A DNA stretch of 64,000 bases from Setophaga petechia. Its lineage: Eukaryota; Chordata; Aves; Passeriformes; Parulidae. Below the pieces are notes generated by a model. That model worked only from the letters and a program-made list of their open reading frames with translations. It was not told where the DNA came from and made no database searches. The DNA is taken from assembly GCA_024362935.1 (NCBI GenBank), contig JANCRA010000001.1, positions 53,045,501-53,109,500 of the forward strand. The letters are read 5' to 3'. The stretch's first letter is position 1. Each line of letters begins with the position of its first letter. The position numbers were made by a program, and so were the translations under genes. Shown in pieces: positions 50,599-61,954 of the stretch.

Positions 50599-52855
50599 AT
50601 TTGAAATCTTGTTTAACAGATATTTTAGGGCAAACCTTCATGGTTTCCAAACCTATTATGGTTTCCATGGGATGCAGAGAGTCAAGCAATGAACCTTCTC
50701 CTCTCTATTCTTCTTTTCTTTTTTTAAACACTTTCATTGATTTACTATGGAAGTGTGTAGACCTAAAAAATAAAAAAAAAATAAAAGGAAAAATTTATTC
50801 TTGCTGCTGACAGAAATTTGAAAGTTATAATTATATACACTTCCCCAGATATACTGAAGCATCATAAAACATTTTTTCCCAGGTAAAAAAGATTTCCTGA
50901 GTGTAAAAATATGATTTCTGGTTGGGTTTCAAGTTAATCCTATCTAGCTGCAGGGCTCAATGTATAGGCTATGACAGTGCTGCGTGTTTAGGACAGCATA
51001 ATTAAAAGTGCAATAAATCTAAAAGATAATATTATTTCAAGTCAGTTATGTTCTACAGAAATTCTGTAGTGGTGTCAGTGAATGAATACTTTAACCCTAC
51101 CTGAACTGTCTGCTCTGCTATCCATTGCTACCATGATTTTCTCTAAGATGCCCTGGCTTAAAGGCAAAGCAATAACCCTCCCCAAGCACTTGAGAAGCTG
51201 CAGGGGTGGGAAGGGGGCTATGGCCCATTCAGGGTTCTAGATGTCCCTAAGGAACAAGCTAAACAAGGCATGAAGGGCTCAGAGACAAAGCTCCAGCAGG
51301 ACACCCAGGGGTGCCCAGCTGCCCCATGGGCTCTGTGGGTTTTCTTGCTCACCACTAAGGCTGACTGGAAGGGCTGGATGTGCATCTTCAAACACTAGTC
51401 CTACCCCAAGCTGTTATGGGTTCCATTTTCCAATAGAGATGGGGGAATAAAAATTTCAAAAAAAGGTGACAAAATCTGGTAGTATTCCTGAAACGGGGAG
51501 ATGGGGCAAATAGCTCACAAGTAGAGTATTTGTCCCAAATGGCAACCATCTAACCACAACTAGCATGAAGACACATGGCCTCTTGACTGTGTTTTTTAGT
51601 ACATTCTAATATACCTAATTCTGTGGTTTTAATAGTGATGGAGCTTTAATTGGCTTTACCTGTCTATAGTGGTTTATAAAATAAATAGCATTTAAATACA
51701 TGTTACTTGTCTCAGTTTTAGAAACTTCCATGGCACTGTGCAGAACTTCATGTGCAGATGGATGAGTCAGACACAGCCTTTTTTGCTAGCTTTGCCCACT
51801 TCTCTGGGACTCTCATCCTCTTTTAAATGTAGTTTGAAGCACGTTTGAAAGAACTAATGAGCAATGTAACCAGAGATCACTTGTCAGCGTGCAAAGAAAT
51901 GACTGGAAAAATAAACCTTGTCTCTGTGCTTTCAGACGATACAGTGTGGTATTAACTCTGTCATTTTACCAGCTATTATTAAACCCTGTTCCCAGAAAGA
52001 CCTAATAAAGTCTAACTCTGCTACTGCTGCCTTTCATTTTCCTCCATGATAGAAATGTGGCTTCCCCTCACTTGGTTGTTAAATCTTACACAAATTTTGC
52101 TGGTCCCATTAATTCAGCACTAAACTGAATTCCCTCCCCTTCCTGTTGATTTCTGCTCAGAGTTCTGCAGTGATGAGAGAAGAGAAATAACTGCAGGATG
52201 TCTGAGGCAGTGAACTAATTCCCAGCTTGTTCAGGAAAGGCAAACAGATAAAGTTTGCACTGTCTTTGAAATACTGGTCCCAAATTTACCCTGTAAAATA
52301 TTCTATTTGTCTCATTAAAGGTTGTTATAGGTAAGCCACTGAAATACTTTTTACTATGTTGTAATGTCTTTAGGGTTATTAGGAGTCTACAAAATATTCC
52401 AGTAAACAGACAGACTCGATAAAGTGATAATTACCTATTAAATTTTTAACAGAGTTTAGTACCTTAAAAATATGATCTAGATAATCCATTTATGCAGGTA
52501 AGATTAGAAGGATGGAATAAATGAGTTTGGATAGTGCACTGATTTCTAAGCATGGATTCTTCAAATAGTGAGGAAGCATCTGGGCTGGCTAATTTTTAAA
52601 AAGATATGTCTCCTATATTGCCTTAGCTCATAGTAGCCTGCCTTATCCACAAAGAGAACAAACAAACAAAAAAAATTGTATCCAACAAATTTTAAAACTT
52701 CGTCCATACATGGTTCTCTGAAGCATCAGGCATCTGCTGTTCCACAAAGATGGCATTTGTTCATTGCCTGAATGAACAAGCAAATGAAAAACATGGTTGG
52801 TAGGTTGCTGAACTCATTGTGTATCTCTGCATACCTCATGGGTTAAATTCTCAAT
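50599..52855. other. Unique sequence; possible conserved block
   Basis: No gene is supported. From about 51830 to 52330 the sequence is non-repetitive, with short TTAAT and ATTA cores, and reads like candidate regulatory DNA. An A-rich AATAAAAAAAAA stretch lies near 50766-50790. Confidence 0.35.
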
Positions 52856-52915
52856 TCTATCTATCTATCTATCTATCTATCTACCTGCCTGCCTGCCTAC
52901 CTACCTACCTACCTT
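52856..52915 (+). repeat. Compound (TCTA)n(CCTG)n(CTAC)n microsatellite
   Basis: About seven TCTA units turn into CCTGC units and then four to five CTAC units. Three related tetranucleotide blocks sit next to each other in one 60-bp tract. Confidence 0.95.
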
Positions 52916-53584
52916 TGACTGATCCCTTACACATAAGTATTTCTGTTAGGCTGCCTCTGGAAAGCACAGACTTTGAGGCTTTGCTTTATATTTGATGAGT
53001 CATATTTCCACTTCACTTTACCAGATGAGCTGACCTTGTCTACAGAACACCACTGAAAAGAGCTCTGAGCTTCATTTTTCATGCCTTGATGGAACAGGAA
53101 TCATCACAATAAACACCCACTTTGAACAGGACACATCCTGGTAGATAATTTAGTCAGGTATTTGTGAAGTCTAATCCAGAGAGATAGAGTGGAACAGAAC
53201 AGCAATTTGAGCTCTTACTGCTGCTTTTATTTCATTTCAAGTACCTACCTAATAATGATACATAAATTGCAACTGGCCTTCAAAATGGAGAAATGTTGAC
53301 TTAGCAACAGAAAAATTTCAGGGAATTAAGTAGATAGTTCTAATGGAATTTGTGGCGTTGATCTGCCACTTTATGCTTGTAAAAAACGCTAGCCAAGGAC
53401 AGCTTTCACCTCAGCAAACTGCAGCTGCCTAGAGATTAAGCATTTAATCTAAGTCTGAGCAACATCTTAAACAAACAGTTTACAATGATTTACAGTACAC
53501 CAGCCAAAGGGCCTTGTGTATAGAACTTGCACTTTTTCTCCACTCCTCTGAGAGTGAGACCATATTCCTCTCAATAAACCTCAG
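52916..53584. other. Unique sequence, no gene seen
   Basis: I see nothing recognisable. Confidence 0.4.
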
Positions 53585-53972
53585 TGCCTGGATAGAATCT
53601 GCTGCCAGGACACACTGTTGACTCATAGTCATCAACCCAGACCCTCAGATCTCTTTCTGCTGGGCTGCTGTCCAGCCCCTCATCTCCCACTTTGTACATA
53701 TAACCAGTATTACCCCATACCACATGGAGAATCCAGCATTTGGTCTGTTAAATTTCTCACAGTGGTGATTGGCCAGCTCTGTAGTCTATCTAGAGCTCTC
53801 TGGCCTCTCCTTCTAGTTTGATATTACCAGCAAACTTATTCAGTGTGCATTCCATTCCTGCATCCAGATCATTTATAAAAACTGTATCAATTGTAAGAGC
53901 ATTATCCAATTTGACAGTGACTGTTTTGGCATCAAAAACAAAGCATAATATATCAGTAGCACAAGCCAGCAA
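53585..53972 (-). mobile_element. CR1 LINE, ORF2 reverse transcriptase fragment with altered catalytic motif
   Basis: The minus-strand translation contains INDLDAGMECTLNKFAGNIK, which lines up with the CR1 reverse transcriptase segment ending in the catalytic F-A-D-D box. Here the two aspartates read as G-N, so the active site is destroyed. The downstream part reads on the plus strand as CCAGACCCTCAGATCTCTTT and TGCTGGGCTGCTGTCCAGCC, the usual complement of CR1 ORF2 after the catalytic box. It is an old dead fragment. Confidence 0.83.
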
Positions 53973-54831
53973 TACATGTGCAGTTTGGATGTGAATACAA
54001 ACTCATGCTTACTAGAACTGCATATGAAAATTATTATTCCTTCTGAAAAAGAGTTTAGATCCTAAGCTAGGGTCTACAAGACTAGGCAGCAGGAATTATC
54101 TTTGGGTAATAAACAGGTACCACCACAACTCCTGGTTTGCTGATGAATTATTTTATAGCATTACTCTGAGCCACATTACTTCACTAGACCATGAATTACA
54201 AATGTCACAATGCAAGAAGTCCAAGATCTGAGGAAGAACATCTGTTCTCCAGCATGTAACTACAGCTCCTGGAGCTGCAGTCTGGAAGAAGTTCTAATAT
54301 TGGATTGCAGAGAGCTTTCTTCCCCTGAACACTGCCCAACACAGAGCATTGAAGTATAAATTTATGCTGACATTAAAGAACATTTGTGGAAACAAGCCTA
54401 CATAATGCCCTTGTATTCCTCTGGAGCAGGTACCTCAAACAATTCCAGCAGGATTGCATCCCAAGAGACTGTTTCACCATAGATAGAACTGTTTGGGAAA
54501 GGGGGGAGGATAGTGAAAGAACACAAATCATGGCATTTCAATTTTTTTTAATTATTTGAGTGTCTCTTAAAAGAGACTATATTTATGGGTTGGAAATTTC
54601 CTTTCTTCTTCAGCTCCACTATCATACAAGCAATGTCAGCAAATACTATAAACTTTGTCAAAAGTTTTGGTTTTGAAGTGCCTTCACACCATGATAATTT
54701 TTCTGTCCCAGGATCAATCTGATATACATGTACCCTCCTGGCTATTTTTAGGTTTACTCTTTAAAGAAAACTTGTACTGCTCCTTTCTATTAATTCTTCT
54801 ATTCTTAATGTCTTTTAGCTAAAATAATTAG
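53973..54831. other. Unique sequence, no gene seen
   Basis: I see nothing recognisable. Confidence 0.4.
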
Positions 54832-55018
54832 AATGGATATTAGGAAGAAATTCTTTATTGCGAGGGTGGTGAGGGTGGAGGGTGGAGTCCAAGGCAGGAC
54901 TGGATGGAGCTCTGAGCAGTGTGGTCTCGTGGAAGGTGTCCCTGCCCATCGCAGAGGGATTGAAACTGGACCATCTTTAAGTCTCTTCCAACTCAAATTA
55001 TTCTATGATTCTCTGATG
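54832..55018 (+). mobile_element. CR1 LINE, 3' end fragment
   Basis: The plus strand reads ATGGATATTAGGAAGAAATTC, TTTATTGCGAGGGTGGTGAG, GGAAGGTGTCCCTGCCCATC and GGACCATCTTTAAGTCTCTTCC, ending with ATTCTATGATTCTCTGATG, the CR1 tail. This and the copy at 4096 are the only plus-oriented CR1 copies seen; the others lie on the minus strand. Confidence 0.93.
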
Positions 55019-58000
55019 AAAAAGTAGTAAGATTTTGCAGAGCTAAGATCTGAGTTTAGGCGTCGTCTCCAAGACAATTGTGTGCCCTACTCTAAAAGAA
55101 TATGCTTTGTAATAGAAGAAGAATAGTTGGGATTTGACATCTTGATTCACTGCTGACATATTTATTTGATGCTTATGTTAAGAAAACTCCCAAACCCAGA
55201 CTTTCTGAATCCTATATAAAGATGTCCACAAGCAACCACACTCTGGGAACAGTGCACTGACTTCCCATCCTAGAGAGGTGATGATCAGAGTCTGGTGGAA
55301 GAGTTTGTGTGAGATTTAATTATTGCTTTTCAGAAGTCATGTCCTAAACAGTGAACATCTATCATCGTGGAGATGCAGGAACAATAATGGGAAGAGGATG
55401 ATCTGCACAAAGGTGGCTGTTTACTCCTATTTTTTCACTTTGAAAAAATGTACTACCTATGACAAGACATATTAAAGGTGTATTTTAAGCAGTGTATGTT
55501 ATGTAAATAAAATCCATTTTAAAATACATTTTCCTCACTTGTTGTTACAATTTTTATCTATTACAGTTAAGAAATGCAGTCTTTAACTCTTCCATGGAAA
55601 GACATATTGGCTAAGTTCATGCCATACCAAAGAGCAAAATCTGCTTTGTGAATCCTAAGATATTTTGGAATTTTGCAGCCTCCTAAAAAAAAAAAAACCC
55701 TTTTTTAAATGTGTGAGTTTTAGAATTTAAATTGTTTACACGTTACCATTTTGACTGCAGTTGCTCTGAATGATAAAAAACATGCAAAAAAATCCATGTA
55801 TGCATTATATATTAATTCAGGGGAATGGGGGAACTGTTCTTTCATCACATGGATGCTACAATTAATTATTCAATTAATTCAACTTTTATCAGGAGTTCAA
55901 CTCCCAACCCCTCTTTTGTAATAGCAATAATGTCAAGAGTGAAACCATCACTTGGTCAGATGCCTTCCTCCAGCATTTCAAAGCAACACTCATTTCCCAG
56001 TGACCTATCCTGCTGGCTGCCCTGGAGCTGGGCTTTCAAAGCTTCTCAAGTCTGGGAATGTGGATCCACATCAGTGGGAGTAACCAGGGCTGCACAGTTC
56101 TGAAGTCACACCCAAGATATGGAATTTCTCATCTGAGCTGGAGACAGCAAAGAGCAGCATTGTTCTGTAACTCTCACCCACCAATTGCCAAACATCTCCT
56201 GCATATTGATGAGCATCAGCTGCAAGTACCACCTCTACTATGCCCTCAAAAGAACACGTCATAAAAATTTCTTTAATTCCATGCTGTCTAACAAAAGTAA
56301 ATTTTAACAGACAGCATTAATGTTCTGACCCTTTAAATTAATTTCCTTCAATAAACAGACTACTCAAAAAACCTTTTATTGGCTCTGGATCCATTAGAAA
56401 GCAAATAATATTTCAAAATTCCCATAAATTGCTAAATAAGATCTTTGTTTTCTGACATTGTGTTTGACTTCATACCTTGCTCTTGCATGCATACAATTTT
56501 TTAATGAAACTCTCTCTGCAAGAATTTGTGGCTAGATTCCAAAAGCTCTGACAGAAGGCAGGGAGTGATTTTGCTCTTTGATCAAACACCAATAGGAGAT
56601 AAATAATCCAAAGATCAACATGTGCTGTGTCAAACATGATTCCCTGTAATTAGCACATGGTACAAGATGACCAACCTCAACAATATCCTACAACACTTTA
56701 TTTCTCCCCTACAACCCTGACAAAACAAAAATTGAGTGTGAAAACAGCACTATGTCAGATCCCAGTGCATACCAAGTGCTGTCACACTCTGTCTTTCCTA
56801 ATATACACTGCATTCCCATCAGCAACCAAAACCAAGGAATTCATGTCTTGGTTGCCTCTGGGGGAAAAAAAGAGAGTTCAAATGCTTGATAGAGACAAGA
56901 AGCAAGGGTACTGTAGAAGAACACCTGTATTATCTGCAGATTCCCTCATAAAATACTTGCCAGAACATTCACTCTGTAATTATATATTAGCTGCTAATCA
57001 TTAACTTTCTTATTCAGAAGGGTTATTAGCAAAACAAGCAGTAGATAAAACAAGTGATAGCAAGGAGATAAAACAAGTGATTTAGGTAAACCACACTTTA
57101 CAAGTAACCAACAATCAAAGCAAGCAGGCCATGGGCAACCAACTCAGTTAAAAAATGAGCCACAGCTTAAATTTTTCTTAACGTCTCTGAGAGCAGCTAC
57201 ATCATAGACAAATGTGCACGGATGTAAAGTCTCAAATAGCTCTTCAGCATCACCTGCTTGATCTCCTAGGTCAGAGCAATTCAGGAGCAGCTCCTGGGAC
57301 ATTTCTCCAGGGCCACATCCAGGCACTGTAACAGCCGTGCAGCCCAGCACATGGACAGGATTGGCTGCAGGTCTGTGACTCCAGATGAGGTCCCCTGTTA
57401 GACAGGCTGGCAGCCAGCAAAGTCCCTAAAAGCACTGCACAAGACTTCACCTCCCCCTCTGATGGCATGCTTAGGTTCCTTAAAATCATGCTGACCCAAA
57501 TCCTTTGCAGTTCCCTGCCTTGCAGCCTTGCTGTCTAAACTTCAGAGCCTTATTCAGGACCCAGCCTGCACAAAAGTATTGAACAGGTCCAGCCTCTCCT
57601 ATGCACCAAATCTCCCCTATTTCTCTCCTATTTCCTCATTCCTCTCCCACTGTTGAGTCCTCATTCCTCTTCCACTGTTGAGTTTCATACATATATATGT
57701 GTACACCTCATTATTCTTCTTATTCCCTAGAGCCCACTAAATAATTTGTAGTTCAAGTTTACGTTCTTCCTTCAGATACACAGAGAGAATGTTTCCTTTC
57801 CCTCAGCTGACACATACATAGTATGTATTTTATCTTTCTTCAAGGAGAGTAATCCATTCCAGTTCTTAACATTTTTGGGTGCTCTCTGAACTGCAGGACA
57901 TTTGTCTATATATATATACACTCAAGCACTTAGATATTCAAGAGCAGACACTAATCTTGCTGGATTAAATGGTTAAATTGTCACACCTACAGCTTAGACA

Positions 58001-59706
58001 CCTGACATTTACTGCAGTTAAACTTCTCATTTTTTACGATTATAATCACTGGAACAGCCCATCAAGAATTTAATTGTTGCAACTGAAAATCCCAGAACAG
58101 TGCTAGTCAGGCGCTCCAGCAAACAAATCTATATATCGGGAATTTTTTCTATCTATAATGCAAAACAAAAAGTTTTGGTTACTTGGCAGTTGTGGGCAAA
58201 ACTTTCTATATGCCTGCATGTGTAAGAAACAGAAACAAAAAGAGTAGAATATGGATGCTGGTAAGAATGAAGACAGGAATGTTTTGCTCACTCAGCTGCA
58301 GGTAGCAGTAATGGTGGAGACAGGGATGCAAAACCCAGGTGAGATTTGCAGCTGAGTATCATGGGGCCTAATTTTGCCTGGAGAGGGGGCCCAGTTTTGG
58401 GAAAGGGAACACTCTCAAGACCCTAAGTGTCTTCTGCACACCCACATCCTGACTCCAAATCCTTCTATTTTCTCCCTGCAGTCCTCTCAGACCCCTGACA
58501 GATCTATCACATAAACTTTTAGAGTAAGAACATGGTGCTCTCAAATTAGGACCAGAACTCTGTGTATACATATGTAGAAAATTATAGTCCCTGACCCAGA
58601 AACTTTGCCATTTGCTCAGACAAAACATGACATAAATGATGGGCAAGAGACTGGGTATGTCAGGAGGGACAGAGAAATGACACAAATGACCTGCTAACAA
58701 CCACCTCCTGTTCAGGAAGGGCAGCCCACTCACCACTGCTCAGTGGAGTTTTTTGACTACTTTGAAACCTGGTCCTTCCTCTGTCAGTACTCTGTGATGT
58801 GAATTGCAGGGAATCTGGGCAATCAAACCTGTCAATGAACTCACCTGTCTGTTCTTCAGCTGGCAAGTGAGTGATCAATCAGCTCAAGGGAGAGCACCAT
58901 TCTTCAACAAATAAGTGAGACTTCTGTACATTCAGGAACTACCCAGGCCTCTAGTTCCTCTCCTGTTTTCTCATTTCTCCCCTCCCTTTGGTTGTAGTTG
59001 TCTGTACATCAGCTTTTATGTGTTTTGCTCTTTTTCAAGTGTTTGCTTTTTTCGGGGTTTGTTTTACATAAACTTTCTTCAAAATATTGTCTTTCCTGCT
59101 TCCTGTTTTCCATTCTACAGTTTCTCTTCCTTGCCTGATTTTTTGCTCTATCCCAACTCCAGCTGCTTTTGCCAGGAGACCTCAGCTTTCCTTCCTTACC
59201 ATGCACCTAGGACTGAAAGGACAGAGTTACACAGCTTCAGTGTTGAGAAAGAGGAATATTCTTTTGGGGCACTTTTATTCAAGTAGGTGGGTAGACAGGA
59301 ATTAGGTTTACTTGGCTGATATTATGCCTCTTCTCCCATGCTTGATCTTGGAGATGCCATTCCTACAACACATATATACAAATTGAGATAGAAAACCAAA
59401 GCACTAAGATGGTAAACAATTCATTTGTGGTCCTAGAAATAGTCCAGGAGCTGAAGGCAGGCTCATGTGTTAAAGTCCTTTTTATCCTCACCCCGAAGAT
59501 GGATAAGGAACACGCTGGGTTTTACTGCCATCCTGTGGAGATTCGCCTCTCTCGGCTTTCTCAGCAGCCGAGCATCAGCTGCAGCCGGGAGCACTTTGGA
59601 CAGGCAGGGATCATAAATCCTGCCCTCGCTCCCTGACATCTCCTCTGCTTCTGAAATAGATTGGAGACTCAAAGTGCAGCCAGAACGAAGGCTGGCTGAG
59701 GGATCT
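55019..59706. other. Unique sequence with a 25-bp tandem duplication
   Basis: No gene is supported. A 25-bp duplication sits at 57634-57683, and a motif AGATAAAACAAGTGAT is repeated at about 57042-57082. The last 200 bp before the satellite (59490-59700) are richer in CpG than the surroundings. Confidence 0.4.
57634..57683 (+). repeat. 25-bp tandem duplication
   Basis: Two adjacent 25-bp units begin CCTCATTCCTCT and end CACTGTTGAGT, with one mismatch. Confidence 0.9.
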
Positions 59707-60840
59707 ATTCCATTCCATTCCATTCCAGGAAAAAAGGGAAGGGAAGGGAAGGGAAGGGAAGGGAAGGGAAGGGAAGGGAAGGGAAGGGAAGGGAAGGGAA
59801 GGGAAGGGAAGGGAAGGGAGATGGAAAGGACGTGGGGTGGAATGGAATGGAATGGAATGGAATGGAATGGAATGGAATGGAATGGAATGGAATGGAATGC
59901 ATTGGATGAAACAAAACGGAATGAAATTGAATGAAACAAGACAATGAAATGGAATGGAATGGAATGGAATGGAATGGAATGGAATGGAATGGAATGGAAT
60001 GGAATGGAATGGAATGCATTGGATGAAACAAAACGGAATGAAATTGAATGAAACAAGACAATGGAATGGAATGGAATGGAATGGAATGGAATGGAATGGA
60101 ATGGAATGGAATGGAATGGAATGGAATAAAATTTCATAAATTGGAACAGAATGGAATTAAATTAAATGTAAAGGAACAGAGAGACATGGAAAGACAGGGA
60201 ATGGCACGAAATGGAATGGAATATATTGGAAAGGAATAGCACGTGTTGACATGGAATGGAATGGCTTGGTATGCAATGGAATGTTAGGAAATTAATTGAA
60301 ATTAAATGGAATGGAGTGGATGGTTTTGAATGATACATCTTAAAATGGCATGGCATGGCATGGCATGGCATGGCATGGAATAGATTGGAATGGAATAGAA
60401 GTTTCATAGAATGGAGTGGCATGGAATAGAATGAAACATAATAGAAAGCATAGAATTGAATGGAATTTAATTTCCTGGAATGAAATATAATTAAGTGTTA
60501 TTAAATTAAATTGAGTAGTATAAAATGGAATTGTGTGAAACCTCATAGAATGGAGGAATGGAAGAACACTATGGAGTGGAATTAAATTAAAATTAAAGGA
60601 ATAGGATGGAATGGAGTGGAGTGGAATGGAGTGGAGTGGAGTGGAGTGGAGTGGAGTGGAGTGGAGTGGAGTGGAGTTGGATGGACATGGACCATCATGA
60701 AATGGCATGGAATTGAATGAAATGGATTTCAACAGAATGGAATGGAATGGAATGGAATGGAATGGAATGGTGTGGATTTTAATGGAATTAAATACAATGG
60801 AACAAAATGGAAGGGAATAAAATCCATAGAGTGGAACATA
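59707..60840 (+). repeat. Pentanucleotide satellite island, GGAAT-based
   Basis: In order, this 1.1-kb block contains (ATTCC)4 at 59707-59726, which is inverted relative to the rest. Next come (GGGAA)16 at 59736-59815, (GGAAT)12 at 59839-59898, a spacer, (GGAAT)13 at 59951-60015, the same spacer again, and (GGAAT)13 at 60063-60127. About 700 bp of diverged GGAAT-derived sequence follow, including (ATGGC)n at 60344-60379, (GGAGT)n at 60611-60676 and (GGAAT)n at 60735-60770. Every base step keeps a five-base period with slow drift, so the block evolved from one pentamer. Long reading frames through it exist only because the pentamer lacks stop codons. Confidence 0.97.
59899..60127 (+). repeat. 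117-bp higher-order unit within the GGAAT satellite
   Basis: A 47-nt spacer starting GCATTGGATGAAACAAAACG begins at 59899 and again at 60016, exactly 117 bp apart. The two copies are identical, except that the first carries one extra GAAAT pentamer before its array. Each is followed by 13 GGAAT units. Identity of the spacers implies a recent duplication or unequal exchange. Confidence 0.95.
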
Positions 60841-61124
60841 TTTTATTCTCACTGCAAATGATGGGGTTTAGATCCCAGTCTTTTGTACTGAGATAAACTG
60901 CAGAAATTACAACCATTTTGCTAAATTAAGAAAATCAGATTCATTAAATAGTGTGAGCAACATCATGAATTCAAAATGTAAGAGGAGTTCAAGGCCTACA
61001 GTTTCACTTATTCGCATCCAACAGTGAGAGGATGGTGCTGCAATCAAATCATCTCATTGCAAAGGGTGGGTAAAGCCTTTCTAGACATGGTTCTACACCT
61101 CTCCTGCTCATTACAGAAGCTGAT

Positions 61125-61210
61125 TTTTTTATTATATTCTGTTATTCTGTTATTATATTCTGTTATTCTGTTTTTATTATATTCTGTTCATTATATTTAT
61201 TATATTCTGT
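61125..61210 (+). repeat. (TTATATTCTG/TTATTCTG)n tandem repeat
   Basis: Units of TTATATTCTG and TTATTCTG alternate over about 85 bp, with T-rich interruptions. Confidence 0.85.
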
Positions 61211-61891
61211 ACAGAATTCCCCTTGGGAAAGATGCGTCTGTAAAAAGGAAGGCAATTCTTAGAAACACTGAAGTTGCCTTTCTTTCAGGACTGTGACTTT
61301 TCAGACCCTGAAAATCTCTTTTCTGGGACTGATTCTGACAGATGTTTTCTCAAAATGCAGGACAATGTCTCTCCTTTGTTGCACAAAAGTGTTAATAAAT
61401 TTACAACAAATTTCTCATGAGCAGCCAATTACTTCATGCTTGAAAGCCCAATTCCTTCACCTTTCCCCTGCTTTTCCCCTTACATTTGTCCTTTATCCCT
61501 TGATAACTAACATAGACAAAAGAAATTTTCAGTTCTATTCCGTTTTAAAGCTGCTGAACAGAGCTTAGAGACCAACTAGCAAAAAACGATACAAAAATGT
61601 AAAGGTATGTACACAGGGTGATAAATGTAGCTGGAACCAGAGGAGAAACACATAAAGAGGACTACAGTGGGGGTGTTTTTGGCAAGTTAAGTGACAAAAA
61701 GCAACAGCACATGCCCAAAGAAAAAGTTCAGGGAGGTTCAGAAAACAGGCTGGCAAGGAGAGGTAGAGGCCAGCAAAACCTATTCACTTTTGGATGTAAA
61801 CTGTACCACCAACACTGAGAATATCCATTTTCCTTGCCAGGTATGTGTAGGAGCATATCCTTTCACCCTCCCACTCTGAAGGTGCCAGGAC

Positions 61892-61954
61892 AAAAAAAAC
61901 AAAAAAAACAAAAAAAAAAAAAAAAACAAAAAAAAAAAAAAAAAAAAAAAAAAA
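61892..61954 (+). repeat. A-rich tract, about 63 nt
   Basis: Long A runs are broken only by single C bases at regular intervals early on, then become almost pure A. No retroposed body or target-site duplication was found next to it. Confidence 0.9.

Noticed and set aside
58368..58736. 122-codon minus-strand frame as a gene
   Set aside because: There is no domain, no conserved motif and no splice context; it is treated as chance.
58915..59286. 123-codon plus-strand Phe/Ser-rich frame as a membrane protein
   Set aside because: Its hydrophobic look comes from a pyrimidine-rich stretch (TTTCT/TTCC) and not from a coding pattern.
59535..59560. A CTCF-like site (CTGCCATCCTGTGG)
   Set aside because: Two core positions differ from the usual motif, which is too weak to report as a site.
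59463..60137. A 224-codon minus-strand frame and several plus-strand frames in the GGAAT island
   Set aside because: They encode a five-residue periodic peptide because the pentamer has no stop codon in these frames. They are a by-product of the repeat.
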